Assembly: GCF_000935045.1 (NCBI RefSeq)
Contig: NZ_JYKS01000004.1
Location: forward strand, 310,001 to 374,000
Direction: 5' to 3'
From: Pseudomonas sp. 10-1B
GTDB taxonomy: Bacteria > Pseudomonadota > Gammaproteobacteria > Pseudomonadales > Pseudomonadaceae
Length of the DNA: 64,000 bases
In this document: positions 25,607 through 34,652 of the stretch, piece by piece
How the letters are laid out: each line of letters opens with the position of its first letter
Position numbering within the stretch: the stretch's first letter is position 1
Notes under the pieces: model-generated
Told to the model about the DNA's origin: nothing
Databases searched by the model: none
What the model saw: the letters and a program-made list of their open reading frames with translations, nothing else
Position numbers and translations under genes: made by a program

Positions 25607-26146
25607 ATGACGACTGCAAGCAATAACGCCCCCACCATCTACTTCAACCTGCACACCAGCGGCATTGGTTACCTGAACCGTGTTCGCGAAGTCCCGGTCC
25701 GCCGCGGCCAAGCCTTCATGGCGTGCGACATCGCCGCCTTGCACGGTGCCTCGGACGACGTCGAGTACACCCGCTTCGACTGCAAGGTCGCCAGTGGTGA
25801 AGCCGACCGGCTGATCCGTGAACACCTGGAAGACGTCCGTGCTGAACGCAAGGTCTTGATCGCGTTTCGCATCGGCGACCTCTGGGTGGATCCCTTCCTG
25901 TACGAGAAAGGCGAGCGCAAGGGGCAACCCGGCGCCAGCCTCAAAGGCCGCCTGATCTTCATCGAGTGGATCAAGGTCGACGGCCAGTTCAGCTACCGTG
26001 CGCCCGCTCGCACCGACGCTGCCAGCGCCCCTGACGCTCCAGAGGAACCGGAAGCGGAAAACGCGGACACCGGCGGTGACGCCGATCAGCGTCAGCCAAC
26101 TCCGACCGCCGCACATAAATCCACCGCAGTACCTCAGCCTGCCTGA
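25607..26146 (+). CDS. DUF3577 / STY4534-family ICE protein
   Basis: 179-aa protein of the STY4534 family (DUF3577), annotated as an ICE replication protein. Residues 1-130 are the conserved part: YFNLHTSGIGYLNRVREVPV, then ACDIAALHGASDDVEYTRFD and LIAFRIGDLWVDPFLYEKGE, an SSB-like beta-rich pattern; the C-terminal 45 residues are acidic and low-complexity. CAGGAG precedes the ATG at 25607. It is transcribed behind a structured leader that is repeated in front of DUF3085. The family occurs almost only in ICEs; biochemical role not established. Confidence 0.85.
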   Translation: MTTASNNAPTIYFNLHTSGIGYLNRVREVPVRRGQAFMACDIAALHGASDDVEYTRFDCKVASGEADRLIREHLEDVRAERKVLIAFRIGDLWVDPFLYEKGERKGQPGASLKGRLIFIEWIKVDGQFSYRAPARTDAASAPDAPEEPEAENADTGGDADQRQPTPTAAHKSTAVPQPA

Positions 26147-26161
26147 GGCAGCTTGACCGCC

Positions 26162-26193
26162 AACAACAGGTGCTCCCACGAGCACCTGTTGTT
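26162..26193. terminator. Perfect 14-bp hairpin after the DUF3577 gene
   Basis: AACAACAGGTGCTC with its exact complement and the 4-nt loop CCAC. No T tract follows, so it may be a processing or stabilising hairpin between DUF3577 and the next small gene rather than a true terminator. Confidence 0.6.
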
Positions 26194-26213
26194 CACTCAT
26201 GTCGGAGGTTGCC

Positions 26214-26471
26214 ATGGAAATCTTCTGGCTTTGCGAAGACTGCCTACAGACGGTCGCCTATGACGACTTCAGCGCGCTGTCGCTGTACTACAGCGAGGCT
26301 GAAGTCGAGCAACGCATCGTCCACCTGCGCACCCAACTGCAGGCCCTGATGCCACTGAGCGCCGATTTCGATCCACACACCGGCGCCGGTTTCGAGGCCT
26401 TTTCCACCCGACCGTGCGAGGGCTGCCAAAGCTCGCCCCACGGTGCCCGTCATCGCTTCACGCGTCTTTGA
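26214..26471 (+). CDS. Small unknown ICE protein with paired cysteines
   Basis: 85 aa. GGAGG lies directly upstream of the ATG at 26214. Cysteine pairs at the N-terminus (CEDC, residues about 6-9) and near the C-terminus (CEGC, residues about 68-71) could bind a zinc ion, enclosing a helical middle rich in Tyr and Glu. It lies between DUF3577 and the RadC-like gene, each with its own hairpin-bearing leader. I do not recognise the family. Confidence 0.7.
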   Translation: MEIFWLCEDCLQTVAYDDFSALSLYYSEAEVEQRIVHLRTQLQALMPLSADFDPHTGAGFEAFSTRPCEGCQSSPHGARHRFTRL

Positions 26472-26488
26472 GTCACGCATTTCACCAG

Positions 26489-26507
26489 CCTGGGGCACTC
26501 CCCCAGG
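26489..26507 (+). promoter_or_regulatory. Hairpin in the leader of the radC-like gene
   Basis: CCTGGGG / CCCCAGG with a 5-nt loop, 31 bp before the start codon at 26538. One of several short GC-rich hairpins placed ahead of genes in this segment. Confidence 0.4.
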
Positions 26508-26537
26508 GGGCGCTCCATCTCCCACGAGGAATTGCCC

Positions 26538-27032
26538 ATGAACACTGCCCTGAACCGGGTCGACCCACTGGACCCCGTGTTGGCCCAACGCGTCCGTGAG
26601 GATACGCTGATCACCGAAGCCTTGCAGTTGCTGGACCAGCGTCACTTCCAGCGCGGCGAGCAGCTGATCACCCCCGCCGATGCCGCGGCCTACCTGAAAC
26701 TGCGACTCGCCCCATACCACCACGAGGTGTTTGCCCTGCTCTGCCTCGACTCGCGTCACCGCGTGTTGAGCTTCGACATTCTGTTCACCGGCAGCATCGA
26801 CGGTGCCTCCGTGTATCCCCGCGAGGTGGTCATCAAGGCACTGCAGCACAACGCGGCCGCCGTGATCTTCAGCCACAACCACCCTTCCGGCTGCTCGGAA
26901 CCGAGCGGTGCCGATCGGATACTCACCACACGCCTGACCGAGGCCCTGGCCCTGATTGAGGTCCGCGTCCTTGACCACATCATCGTCGGCGAAGGCACCC
27001 CGCTTTCGTTGGCCGAATACGGCTGGCTCTAA
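26538..27032 (+). CDS. RadC-family JAB/MPN domain protein
   Basis: 164 aa. The JAMM metalloprotease-like motif is intact: a Glu upstream ([16 protein letters not shown]) and HNHPSG followed by Ser and Asp ([16 protein letters not shown]) near residues 113-128. It lacks the N-terminal HhH region of chromosomal RadC, as mobile-element RadC proteins usually do. The ATG at 26538 follows GAGGA. ICE and island RadC homologues are widespread but their substrate is unknown; the old DNA-repair label is not supported by biochemistry. Confidence 0.88.
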   Translation: MNTALNRVDPLDPVLAQRVREDTLITEALQLLDQRHFQRGEQLITPADAAAYLKLRLAPYHHEVFALLCLDSRHRVLSFDILFTGSIDGASVYPREVVIKALQHNAAAVIFSHNHPSGCSEPSGADRILTTRLTEALALIEVRVLDHIIVGEGTPLSLAEYGWL

Positions 27033-27099
27033 CAGCCCACCTCTGTCCAAGGAGGCCATCGCCAATTCGGGGTGGCCTCTGCGCCTTCGGAGAACCATC

Positions 27100-27816
27100 A
27101 TGCATCCATCGACTCGCAATCCGTTTCTTCGCGGCGTCCAGAACCTCAGCTACGAACGCGTCGTCCAGATCAATTATGCCGACGACTGCCCGCCCTGCTA
27201 CCGCGCGCTGCACCCAGCCCAGAACCAGCTACCCAATGAGGCCATCAACTTGCAGCCGTGCCTGTTCGATGACGACTATGCCGTTATCACCGACAGCGAA
27301 AGGGTGCCACCATTAGTGCGCATGCGCTGCCCGGTGGACGGTCTAGTAAGGACGGTGCTCTATCAGGTCATTGACAGTCACCTCGGACGCCTGCTGCAAC
27401 TCGGCGACCTCCCCAGCGAGGAAGCTGCGCGCGACCTGGTCGAGCAGCTTTCCTTTGCCACCGGACACTACAGCCGCAGTTGGGAAATCAGCAGCGCTCA
27501 CCTGCCGGCGGAAGCGTTCGAGTACCTGCAAGTACGCGCGTGGTGTAATTCACCGGCGAGCTTCTTCGAGTGTTTTGAACTCAACAGCAGCCATGCCGTC
27601 GGCTGCAAGTTGTATTCGACACCCTGGGTAGTAGGAATGGGGACAGGAAGCAGCAGTTGCAGCATCGACGAAGTCAGTGCACGCCTGCGCGATGATCATG
27701 TACCGCCCGCGTTACTCCAGCTGCTCCTGCTGGCAGGTCAGGCTGACACCCGTTTTCTGATCTTTGACCCCGACGCCGCAGCGCTTCCGGAGCTGCCCCT
27801 GTTCACTGAAAACTGA
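27100..27816 (+). CDS. Unknown ICE protein
   Basis: 238 aa, no domain recognised. Features seen: a Cys pair near the N-terminus (CPPC, residue about 26), mixed alpha/beta composition, no signal peptide and no membrane segment. GGAG lies just before the ATG at 27100. It follows radC after 67 bp, with an inverted repeat GAGGCCA...TGGCCTC in the gap, and is closed by a strong terminator, so it ends the DNA-processing block. Confidence 0.65.
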   Translation: MHPSTRNPFLRGVQNLSYERVVQINYADDCPPCYRALHPAQNQLPNEAINLQPCLFDDDYAVITDSERVPPLVRMRCPVDGLVRTVLYQVIDSHLGRLLQLGDLPSEEAARDLVEQLSFATGHYSRSWEISSAHLPAEAFEYLQVRAWCNSPASFFECFELNSSHAVGCKLYSTPWVVGMGTGSSSCSIDEVSARLRDDHVPPALLQLLLLAGQADTRFLIFDPDAAALPELPLFTEN

Positions 27817-27821
27817 TCCAA

Positions 27822-27848
27822 GGCGCCCCATACGGGCGCCTTTTTTTT
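27822..27848 (+). terminator. Rho-independent terminator
   Basis: Stem GGCGCCC/GGGCGCC, 5-nt loop, followed by eight T residues. It separates the unknown gene from the conjugation operon beginning with the PilL-like lipoprotein. Confidence 0.95.
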
Positions 27849-27945
27849 GGCCTCGACGGAAATCTGGCTGGCAAGATTCGGTTTTCCAGTGGGGACCCGT
27901 CCGCACTTTCGCCAAGGTATCGGCAACTTTTATCGAGACCTGGTC

Positions 27946-28452
27946 ATGCACAGCTCCCCACTCCCCGTCCTCTGCCTGATAATCGCACTGGTTGGCTGCA
28001 ACACCCCACCACCGGCGCCCACGCCTGCACCAGCTGAGCCACCGCCCTCCTCGCCCAAGCCGAAGCCTTCGATACCGGCTTGGGTCCGCCAGGACCGCTA
28101 CACCTTGGTCAGTACCCGACCGACGCTGGAGCAGCGCCAGCCCCTGTACCAGCTCATCAACGTGCAGATCGCCCCTGCCCTGCACGCGAATGTCGGCGAA
28201 GCCCTGCGCCACGTGCTGCAGCGTTCGGGCTACTCACTCTGTCCCGATAGTGGGGTGGTGGATCGGTTGTTCCGCCGTCCCCTGCCTGCCGTGCACCACC
28301 GCCTCGGCCCGATCGCGCTGCTGGACGCCTTGACCATCATTGGTGGCCCGGCCTGGCGGCTCGACATTGATCCGGTCGACCGGACCGTGTGCTACGCCCT
28401 GCGCTTGCCACCGCCCGAATCACCCTTCTCGGCCCTGGAGATTGCGCCATGA
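27946..28452 (+). CDS. PilL N-terminal-like conjugative lipoprotein (PFGI-1 type)
   Basis: 168 aa. A lipobox (LVGC, Cys near residue 18) ends a signal peptide; a Pro-rich linker (residues 20-45) leads to a secretin-N/TcpQ-like domain (LYQLINVQIAPALHANVGEA...LRHVLQRSGYSLC). It matches the PilL N-terminal domain proteins that open the first transfer operon of PFGI-1-type ICEs; no pilin-assembly genes (pilN-V) follow. The ATG at 27946 is chosen because the signal peptide begins there. The stop overlaps the next start (ATGA). Confidence 0.8.
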   Translation: MHSSPLPVLCLIIALVGCNTPPPAPTPAPAEPPPSSPKPKPSIPAWVRQDRYTLVSTRPTLEQRQPLYQLINVQIAPALHANVGEALRHVLQRSGYSLCPDSGVVDRLFRRPLPAVHHRLGPIALLDALTIIGGPAWRLDIDPVDRTVCYALRLPPPESPFSALEIAP

Positions 28453-29120
28453 AGGTTCAGCACTTTCAGGCCCTGGTGATCGGCGCGCTGTGCCTCGGCG
28501 CCGCCGTGCTCGCCGCCGAAACGTACAACCATCACCAGCAACTGGTCGAGCTCCAGGCCACCGCCCGCGATACCCCTGCCGATCCTGCCCCGGCTCTACG
28601 CCGCGACATCGATGCACTGAGCAATACGCTCGCGACGCTCCAGCCGCAGGTAGCAGCGCTGGGCGAGGCGCAAGGCCAGAGTGCCTCAGCGCAGGCAGGC
28701 CTCAGCCAGCAACTGGCTGATCTGAGCGCTTCACTGAAAGTGCTTCAAGCGACACCCCGTGGTCCGAGTAACGCCGATTTGACCAGACTGGAACAACGAC
28801 TGGCCGCGGTTGAATCGGCGATCGAGAAACTGTCGACGCCCGCCGCTGTACCAGCGGCCGCCATCACACGACCGGCTACGGCCACCGGCCAGAAAACCAA
28901 GGCCAAATCCCCGGCGCCGCCCTTCACCCTGCTTGGGATCGAGATCCGGGGCGCCATTAGGTTTGTGGCAGCCCTGCCCGCCGGTGCGCGGTCATTGTCG
29001 GCTGTGCACCTGCTGCAGCCCGGCGACAGCCTGAACAACTGGCAGTTGCGTACGATTCGCGAGGACCAGGCCGTGTTCCACGTCCCGGGGCATGGCGACC
29101 GCACACTATCTCTACCGTGA
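28449..29120 (+). CDS. Inner-membrane-anchored coiled-coil transfer protein
   Basis: 223 aa. A single membrane anchor near residues 8-24 (ALVIGALCLGAAVLAAE) is followed by a predicted periplasmic coiled coil (about residues 30-130, rich in Ala, Gln, Leu) and a small C-terminal beta domain (FTLLGIEIRGAIRFVAALPA). The topology recalls PilP/TraP-like proteins next to PilL in conjugative elements. The start overlaps the PilL stop by 4 bp; the end is 10 bp before the TIGR03759 start. No firm family name. Confidence 0.7.
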   Translation: MKVQHFQALVIGALCLGAAVLAAETYNHHQQLVELQATARDTPADPAPALRRDIDALSNTLATLQPQVAALGEAQGQSASAQAGLSQQLADLSASLKVLQATPRGPSNADLTRLEQRLAAVESAIEKLSTPAAVPAAAITRPATATGQKTKAKSPAPPFTLLGIEIRGAIRFVAALPAGARSLSAVHLLQPGDSLNNWQLRTIREDQAVFHVPGHGDRTLSLP

Positions 29121-29130
29121 AGAGGTGCTT

Positions 29131-29850
29131 ATGGCTCGGCTCTTCGTCCTCTCCCTCATCCTGCTCCCCGCCGGCCTGCTGGCAGACTCGGCATGGAGCG
29201 CGCCGACGCTGGTCGACTCTGCCCCGCAGTACAGCGAGCAGACGCCACTGGACCAACAGCATTCCGCTGCAACTCAAGCCAAGGCCTGGGGGCTGACCGA
29301 TGACGAATGGGCCATGTTCAAGCGCCTGCAGGCCGGGCCTCGCCACTACTGGTCGCCCCAACTCGACCCGCTCACCACCCTTGGCGTGGAGGCCAACTCA
29401 GACCAGGAACGACAGCGCTATGCCGAGCTGCAGGTCCGCCTCGAAGCCAAACGCGCCGAACGCGAGTTGGCCTACCAGAAAGCCTACACCGCCACCTGGG
29501 TGCGCCTGTTCCCAGGAATGCTGCCTGTGCAGGGCATGGCCGACGACGCAGCGTCCACGAGCAACAGCCGCACGGCCCTGTTCGTGGAAGAACAATGCCC
29601 AACCTGTGTGACCCGTACCCAGCAGTGGCTGCGTGCCGGCGCACGCCTGGACGTGTACCTGGTCGGCAGCCAAGGCGACGATGCGCGTCTGCGCCAGTGG
29701 GCGCGTGGCGCTGGCATTACCCCCGCCCAAATCAGCGGCGGTCAGGTGACCCTCAACCACGACCGCGGTCGCTGGTTCGCGCTGGGCGCCAGCCGCCCGT
29801 TGCCGGCACGCTTCCAACAGGTAGACGGAAAATGGCAGCGGCTCGACTGA
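29131..29850 (+). CDS. TIGR03759 family ICE protein
   Basis: 239 aa with a signal peptide (ARLFVLSLILLPAGLLADSA). Conserved stretch AKAWGLTDDEWAMFKRLQAG near residues 50-70 and GPRHYWSPQLDPLTTLGVEA; a Cys pair (CPTC) near residue 154 resembles a thioredoxin-type active site. The ATG at 29131 is preceded by AGAGGTG; the frame runs further upstream within the previous gene. Periplasmic component of the PFGI-1 transfer apparatus, function not known. Its 3' end overlaps the transglycosylase gene by 19 bp. Confidence 0.85.
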   Translation: MARLFVLSLILLPAGLLADSAWSAPTLVDSAPQYSEQTPLDQQHSAATQAKAWGLTDDEWAMFKRLQAGPRHYWSPQLDPLTTLGVEANSDQERQRYAELQVRLEAKRAERELAYQKAYTATWVRLFPGMLPVQGMADDAASTSNSRTALFVEEQCPTCVTRTQQWLRAGARLDVYLVGSQGDDARLRQWARGAGITPAQISGGQVTLNHDRGRWFALGASRPLPARFQQVDGKWQRLD

Positions 29851-30386
29851 TCCTCGCCCTGGCCTTGACCGCGGTCAGCGCTGTCCAGGCGGCCGCCCTG
29901 CCGCCGCCAGCCTATCAGTTGGCCGCCGCGCGGGCCGGTATCCCCGCCTCCGTGCTGTTCGCCATCGCCTTGCAAGAAAGCGGCACGCCGCTGCGCGGTC
30001 ACCTCATGCCCTGGCCCTGGACCTTGAATGTTGCCGGCACGCCGCAGCGCTTTGCCAGCCGCCATGAAGCCTGTGCCGCGCTTCGCCTGGCGCTCTCCGA
30101 CCACAACCCCAAGCGCATCGATGTCGGACTGGGACAGACCAACCTTGGCTACCACCCGGACCGCTACCCCAGCGCCTGCGACGCCCTCGACCCACGTGAG
30201 AACCTGGCCGTCACCGCCGACCTGTTGCGTGCGCACTATGCTGACACGGGCGACTGGGTGGTGGCGGCCGGCCGCTATCACCGGCCAGCCGGCGGTGCAC
30301 CCGCGGCGCGCTATCGCAGACAGTTCAGCCGACACTGGCAGCGCATCCAGGCGGTTGCGTCTTTTCCTGGAGGGAGACAGCCATGA
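29832..30386 (+). CDS. Lytic transglycosylase-like ICE protein
   Basis: 184 aa. A signal peptide (residues 1-20) is followed by an SLT-type fold: AARAGIPASVLFAIALQESG with the catalytic-type Glu in ALQES, and VGLGQTNLGYHPD matching the (G)xxQxN motif. Such enzymes cut peptidoglycan locally so that the mating channel can cross the wall. Start overlaps TIGR03759 and stop overlaps the PFL_4695 gene (ATGA), indicating a tight operon. Confidence 0.85.
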   Translation: MAAARLILALALTAVSAVQAAALPPPAYQLAAARAGIPASVLFAIALQESGTPLRGHLMPWPWTLNVAGTPQRFASRHEACAALRLALSDHNPKRIDVGLGQTNLGYHPDRYPSACDALDPRENLAVTADLLRAHYADTGDWVVAAGRYHRPAGGAPAARYRRQFSRHWQRIQAVASFPGGRQP

Positions 30387-30802
30387 ACCGCTCATGCCCG
30401 GTGGCGCTGGTCATCTGTCTGTCGTTACCGCTCGCCGCGCTCGCCACTCCGAGCATGCCTGCCGATCCCAGCAAACTGAAATGGGTGCTGCCGGTGCGCA
30501 GCGAGCGCCTCACGCCGGGTACCGTGCCGCCTAGAACGCTGGACCTCCCCGCCATCACACCGCTGTTCCTGGTCGGGCATGACCTTGCGTCCCTGGAGTG
30601 GTTGTCCCGCCATGCGCAGGTTCTGCGGGACCTGGGCGCCAGTGGACTGGCGGTCGAGGTCACCGACGTCCAGGCCTTGCGCCGCATCCAGGCGGCAGCC
30701 CCTGGGGTGAACATCTGGCCGGTGAGTGGCGACGACATCGCCGAGCGGCTGGAGCTGCAGCACTACCCCGTGCTCATCACAACCACCGGCCTGGAGCAAT
30801 GA
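30383..30802 (+). CDS. TIGR03765 (PFL_4695) family ICE protein
   Basis: 139 aa with a signal peptide (CPVALVICLSLPLAALATPS). The mature part contains FLVGHDLASLEWLSRHAQVL and GLAVEVTDVQALRRIQAAAP, typical for PFL_4695. TraW/TrbC-like topology has been suggested for such small periplasmic proteins; function unknown. Overlaps the preceding gene (ATGA) and is 9 bp from traD. Confidence 0.85.
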   Translation: MNRSCPVALVICLSLPLAALATPSMPADPSKLKWVLPVRSERLTPGTVPPRTLDLPAITPLFLVGHDLASLEWLSRHAQVLRDLGASGLAVEVTDVQALRRIQAAAPGVNIWPVSGDDIAERLELQHYPVLITTTGLEQ

Positions 30803-30811
30803 GGAAACATC

Positions 30812-32938
30812 ATGGGCGATCACGCGATGGAATCCCTGCTGCGGCCAGCGGTGGAGCTGTACACCGTGGGCATCTGCGCCGGTGCCGGTGCCCTGTGCCT
30901 GCACTCGCCCTGGGCAGTGGCACTGTCGCCCGAGGTCGGCGCCGGGATGGCCCTGGCCTACACCGCGTTCGGCCTCAAGCGGCTCAATGAGGCACGAATC
31001 GTCCTGCGTTATCGGCGCAACATCCGACGCTTACCGCGCTACTCGCTGACCAGCCGACAGATTCCGGTGAGCGGCAAGCGCCTGTTCATGGGCCGCGGCT
31101 TTCGCTGGACCCGCCTGCATACGCAGCGCCTGCTCGAGGCGCAGGACCCGGCGCTGGCCCGCTACGTCAACCAATCAGCCGCCTTTCAATGGGCACGCCG
31201 AATGGAGCATGCGCTGGAGAAGGCCCCTCCCGGGTTGTCGCTCCTGCCCCGCCTGACCGCATGGAACAGCCCGTTCAATCCGGTGCGTCCGCTGCCGCCG
31301 GTCGGCGGCTCACCGTTGTTGCATGGCGTCGAGCCGAATGAGCAGGAGGTCTCGTTGCCATTGATCGAACGCGTGGGCCACACGTTGGTACTGGGCACCA
31401 CCCGGGTAGGTAAAACACGTGTGGCCCAGGTTTACATCACTCAGGATATCCACCGGCCCACTCGGGAAGTGGTGATCGTCTTCGATCCCAAGGGCGATGC
31501 CGAGCTCCTCACCAGCATGTATGTGGAAGCGAAACGAGCTGGCCGCGAGAACGAATTCTACGTCTTCCACTTGGGCTGGCCGGAGATCTCCGCACGCTAC
31601 AACGCCATCGGCCGCTTTGGTCGGATCTCCGAAGTGGCCACACGAATCGCCGGCCAACTGAGCGGTGAAGGCAACTCCGCAGCGTTTCGTGAGTTCGCGT
31701 GGCGCTTTGTCAACATCATCGCTCGCGCCCTGATCGAACTGGGCCGGCGCCCGGACTACCTGCAGATCCAGCGGCATGTGGTAAACATCGATGCGCTGTT
31801 CATCGAATACGCCCAGCACTTCTTCGCCCGCCATGATCCGCAGGCCTGGGAAGCGATCGTGCAGATCGAGGGTCGCCTCACCGAAAAGAACATACCGCGG
31901 CACATGATTGGCCGGGAAAAGCGCGTAGTCGCGATCGAGCAATACCTAACCGCCAAACGCATCTTCGATCCGGTGATGGACGGCCTACGCTCAGCCGTGC
32001 GTTATGACCGCACCTACTTCGACAAGATCGTCGCCTCACTCCTGCCGTTGCTGGAGAAGCTCACCAGCGGCAAGACGGCGCAACTGCTCGCCCCCAACTA
32101 TACCGACCTGGCCGATCCACGGCCTATCTTCGACTGGCTGCAGGTCATCCGCAAACGCGGCATCGTCTACGTGGGCCTAGATGCGCTGTCCGATGCCGAA
32201 GTCGCGGCCGCCGTCGGTAACTCGATGTTTGCCGACCTGGTTTCCGTGGCCGGCCATATCTACAAGCATGGCATCGACCACGGCCTGCCAGGCTCCTCCA
32301 GCGCGGCGGATAAGGTCCCTATCAACCTGCACGCTGACGAGTTCAACGAGCTGATGGGCGACGAGTTCATTCCGCTGATCAACAAGGGCGGGGGTGCCGG
32401 TATCCAGGTCACCGCGTATACCCAGACCTTGAGTGATATCGAGGCGCGCATCGGCAGCCGGGCCAAGGCCGGCCAGGTCATCGGTAATTTCAACACCTTG
32501 CAGATGTTGCGGGTGCGGGAAACCGCGACGGCGGAATTGCTGACCAATCAACTACCCAAGGTCAATGTACAAACGCGTACCCTGGTCTCCGGCGCGACCG
32601 ACACCGCGGACCCCGATGCTCACACGGACTTCACCTCATCCTCGCAAGACCGTGTCACCACCACCGCCGTGCCGCTGATCGAGCCCGCACACATCATCGC
32701 CCTGCCCAAGGGCCAGATGTTTTCATTCCAAGAAGGCGGGCAACTGTGGAAGGTACGGATGCCGCTGCCCAAACCGGCCAGTGAGGATGCCATGCCAGCG
32801 GACCTACAGACCCTCGCTGCACGCATGCGCGAGTCCTACAACGCCAATGCGGGTAACTGGTGGACCAGCGCCGGAGGTGCGCCGACGGTCGACTTCGATC
32901 CCGAGATGCCACCGCCTGGACGTAGACGTGCCTCGTAA
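30812..32938 (+). CDS. traD: Type IV coupling protein TraD (PFGI-1/SXT class)
   Basis: 708-aa VirD4/TraD-type ATPase that couples the relaxase-DNA complex to the mating channel at the inner membrane. Two N-terminal membrane segments near residues 10-50; Walker A GTTRVGKT at 195-202; Walker B region REVVIVFDPKGDAELL near 222; a later motif LHADEFNEL near 504. GAGG precedes the ATG. The length and C-terminal TraG-D-like stretch fit the ICE subfamily. It is followed by TIGR03747, its usual partner. Confidence 0.92.
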   Translation: MGDHAMESLLRPAVELYTVGICAGAGALCLHSPWAVALSPEVGAGMALAYTAFGLKRLNEARIVLRYRRNIRRLPRYSLTSRQIPVSGKRLFMGRGFRWTRLHTQRLLEAQDPALARYVNQSAAFQWARRMEHALEKAPPGLSLLPRLTAWNSPFNPVRPLPPVGGSPLLHGVEPNEQEVSLPLIERVGHTLVLGTTRVGKTRVAQVYITQDIHRPTREVVIVFDPKGDAELLTSMYVEAKRAGRENEFYVFHLGWPEISARYNAIGRFGRISEVATRIAGQLSGEGNSAAFREFAWRFVNIIARALIELGRRPDYLQIQRHVVNIDALFIEYAQHFFARHDPQAWEAIVQIEGRLTEKNIPRHMIGREKRVVAIEQYLTAKRIFDPVMDGLRSAVRYDRTYFDKIVASLLPLLEKLTSGKTAQLLAPNYTDLADPRPIFDWLQVIRKRGIVYVGLDALSDAEVAAAVGNSMFADLVSVAGHIYKHGIDHGLPGSSSAADKVPINLHADEFNELMGDEFIPLINKGGGAGIQVTAYTQTLSDIEARIGSRAKAGQVIGNFNTLQMLRVRETATAELLTNQLPKVNVQTRTLVSGATDTADPDAHTDFTSSSQDRVTTTAVPLIEPAHIIALPKGQMFSFQEGGQLWKVRMPLPKPASEDAMPADLQTLAARMRESYNANAGNWWTSAGGAPTVDFDPEMPPPGRRRAS

Positions 32939-32973
32939 GCGGCCCGGCAACAATCGAGTCCTGCGGAGCCCGT

Positions 32974-33702
32974 ATGCCCACCACCCCACCCAGCCAACCT
33001 CCGGCACAACGACGTCCGGGGCTCATTTTCGGTACGGTCGAGCTATGCCTAAGGCTACTGGGCCTGCTGTTCGCCGCGCTGGTGTTCTCCATCGTGCTGG
33101 AGTTCGCGGGCATGCTGTGGTTCTGGCCGGAACAAGGCTGGCATCACAGCCATGCCATGTGGCAGACCGAACTCGGCTGGCTCAGCAGCCACTTTAAGAG
33201 TTCGTTGCTCGTCCAAGAGCCGGCGCAAGCGACCGCGAAAATTCTTGAGCACCTGAACGACTGGGTCGTGGTCCGCTCCGGATGGGTGCAATCCGACGCC
33301 TACTTGAAGCTGCTCAGTCGCGAGGCGTCGCTGCAGGGGCAGTTTGCCCAGGTTTACGTTGTGCTACAGGACTACCTGTTGGCAGCCCTGTTTACAGTCT
33401 TCACTTTCGTGGTGCGCCTGGCCGTCCTGACCCTAGCTATGCCCATTTTTCTGCTGGCCGTTATTACCGGTGCTGTCGATGGTTTGATACGACGCGATCT
33501 GCGCAAATTCGGGGCGGGCCGGGAAAGCAGCTTTGTCTACCACCGAGCGAAACGGACATTGCCTTCGCTGATGGTGAGCCCCTGGGTAATTTACCTTTCT
33601 CTTCCCTGGTCGCTCAACCCCAACTGGGTGCTGCTGCCATGTGCCGTACTGCTTGGATGGATGGTGGCAATCACAGCTGCAACGTTCAAAAAATATCTTT
33701 GA
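32974..33702 (+). CDS. TIGR03747 family ICE membrane protein (DUF4400)
   Basis: 242 aa with membrane segments near residues 22-48, 133-165 and 205-230. RPGLIFGTVELCLRLLGLLF and PLMVSPWVIYLSLPWSLNPN are typical of this family, encoded directly behind traD in PFGI-1-type ICEs. It probably assists the coupling protein at the inner membrane. It is the last gene of transfer block 1; the expected next genes resume only at 43172 after a 9.5-kb cargo insert. Confidence 0.85.
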   Translation: MPTTPPSQPPAQRRPGLIFGTVELCLRLLGLLFAALVFSIVLEFAGMLWFWPEQGWHHSHAMWQTELGWLSSHFKSSLLVQEPAQATAKILEHLNDWVVVRSGWVQSDAYLKLLSREASLQGQFAQVYVVLQDYLLAALFTVFTFVVRLAVLTLAMPIFLLAVITGAVDGLIRRDLRKFGAGRESSFVYHRAKRTLPSLMVSPWVIYLSLPWSLNPNWVLLPCAVLLGWMVAITAATFKKYL

Positions 33703-33717
33703 GCGTCCGCTATCGAC

Positions 33718-33878
33718 CCAGGCTGTGTGAAAACGCTTGGCACGATCCGGCTGGTTAGAAAACGACCAGAATTTCGCGCTCCTGCGCGAAATCTGGGTTA
33801 GCTGAATAACCAAGCCATTTCAGATTTCACGTACGCTCGCGCTCTTCAGAGACCCGTTTGGGTTTTCACACAGCCTGG
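33718..33878. repeat. MITE-like element 1 related to the IS1182-family element
   Basis: 161 bp bounded by inverted ends CCAGGCTGTGTGAAAAC and GTTTTCACACAGCCTGG, the same ends as the complete IS at 38555-40216. No coding capacity. It contains an internal palindrome ATTTCGCGC-N4-GCGCGAAAT and resembles the element at 42232-42388 internally (GGTTAGAAAACGACC versus GGTTAAAAAACAACC). It is flanked by sequence of the intergenic-repeat type (GCTATCGACC...). Confidence 0.8.
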
Positions 33879-33958
33879 ACCCATAGCAGTCGGTGATGAC
33901 AGGCAGAAATTGACCAGAAGCGGTTACAGGGAAAAATCAGGGTCTGCTCAGACAGCAT

Positions 33959-34441
33959 TTACTGCGGTAACTTTTGAGGCTGATAATGCCGGACAGCACC
34001 GTTCTCGTTGATCAAGCGCTCGCCCCTCGTCGCCTCTACCAGGCGAACAAACCAAAACCAGCAATCCTCACGGCCATAAGGTACTGCATCAATAATTTGG
34101 AGAACCTCCTGCCGGGAGTAAGCTCTCCAGGCCTCTAGAGCCACCCGCGTTTGCTCAGTAAACTCAAATTGCACTGGTCGCTGGGTTTTCTGCTGGATCA
34201 CTATTGCTCCCGATGACACGTGCTCCCCATGCGCAACGTCGCGTACACGAAGCTTGGTCAAATCGCAGGCTCGTAGTTTGCTGTCGATGGCCAGATCGAA
34301 GAGAGCTAAATCACGAGTTTCCTCCGCGACTTGGAGCCTTACCCGAATGGCCCAGATATCGTTGAGTCGGAGCGGGGCTTTCTGCCCGACCAATTTTCCT
34401 TTGTTCCAAGGTTGATGGCTGTTGGTAGTAATGGTGCTCAT
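33959..34441 (-). pseudogene. Tyrosine recombinase (integrase), C-terminally truncated
   Basis: 160 codons from ATG 34441. The N-terminal half (WNKGKLVGQKAPLRLNDIWA, RDLALFDLAIDSKLRACDLT, RVRDVAHG) is the start of a well-known small Pseudomonas integrase family, including the first catalytic Arg region (SKLRACDL). After VALEAW the sequence diverges and the HxxR and Tyr parts are absent, the frame ending in unrelated residues. It is therefore a broken gene and probably inactive; it may mark the edge of an earlier cargo insertion. Confidence 0.75.
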
Positions 34442-34652
34442 GGCTTGTCCTCCACGTGAGGGAGGACAAGGATGGTCAGCCCGATCCAGGGGCGTTAACC
34501 GATCCATATCGGGCAGTGTTTCTTCATTCCGACAGATTAGCGATGCTTTGGCCTTTCAACGCGTATGAGTGCCGTAAAGCGTGGAGTCGAGATCGATGTC
34601 GTGATACTGTCAATGCGACATCATTCAACTCATCCAAAACGCGAAGGCGAAA

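Noticed and set aside
26244..27119. 291-codon minus-strand open frame
   Set aside because: Covers the RadC-like gene and its neighbour in antisense; both plus-strand genes have proper ribosome sites and known or coherent proteins.
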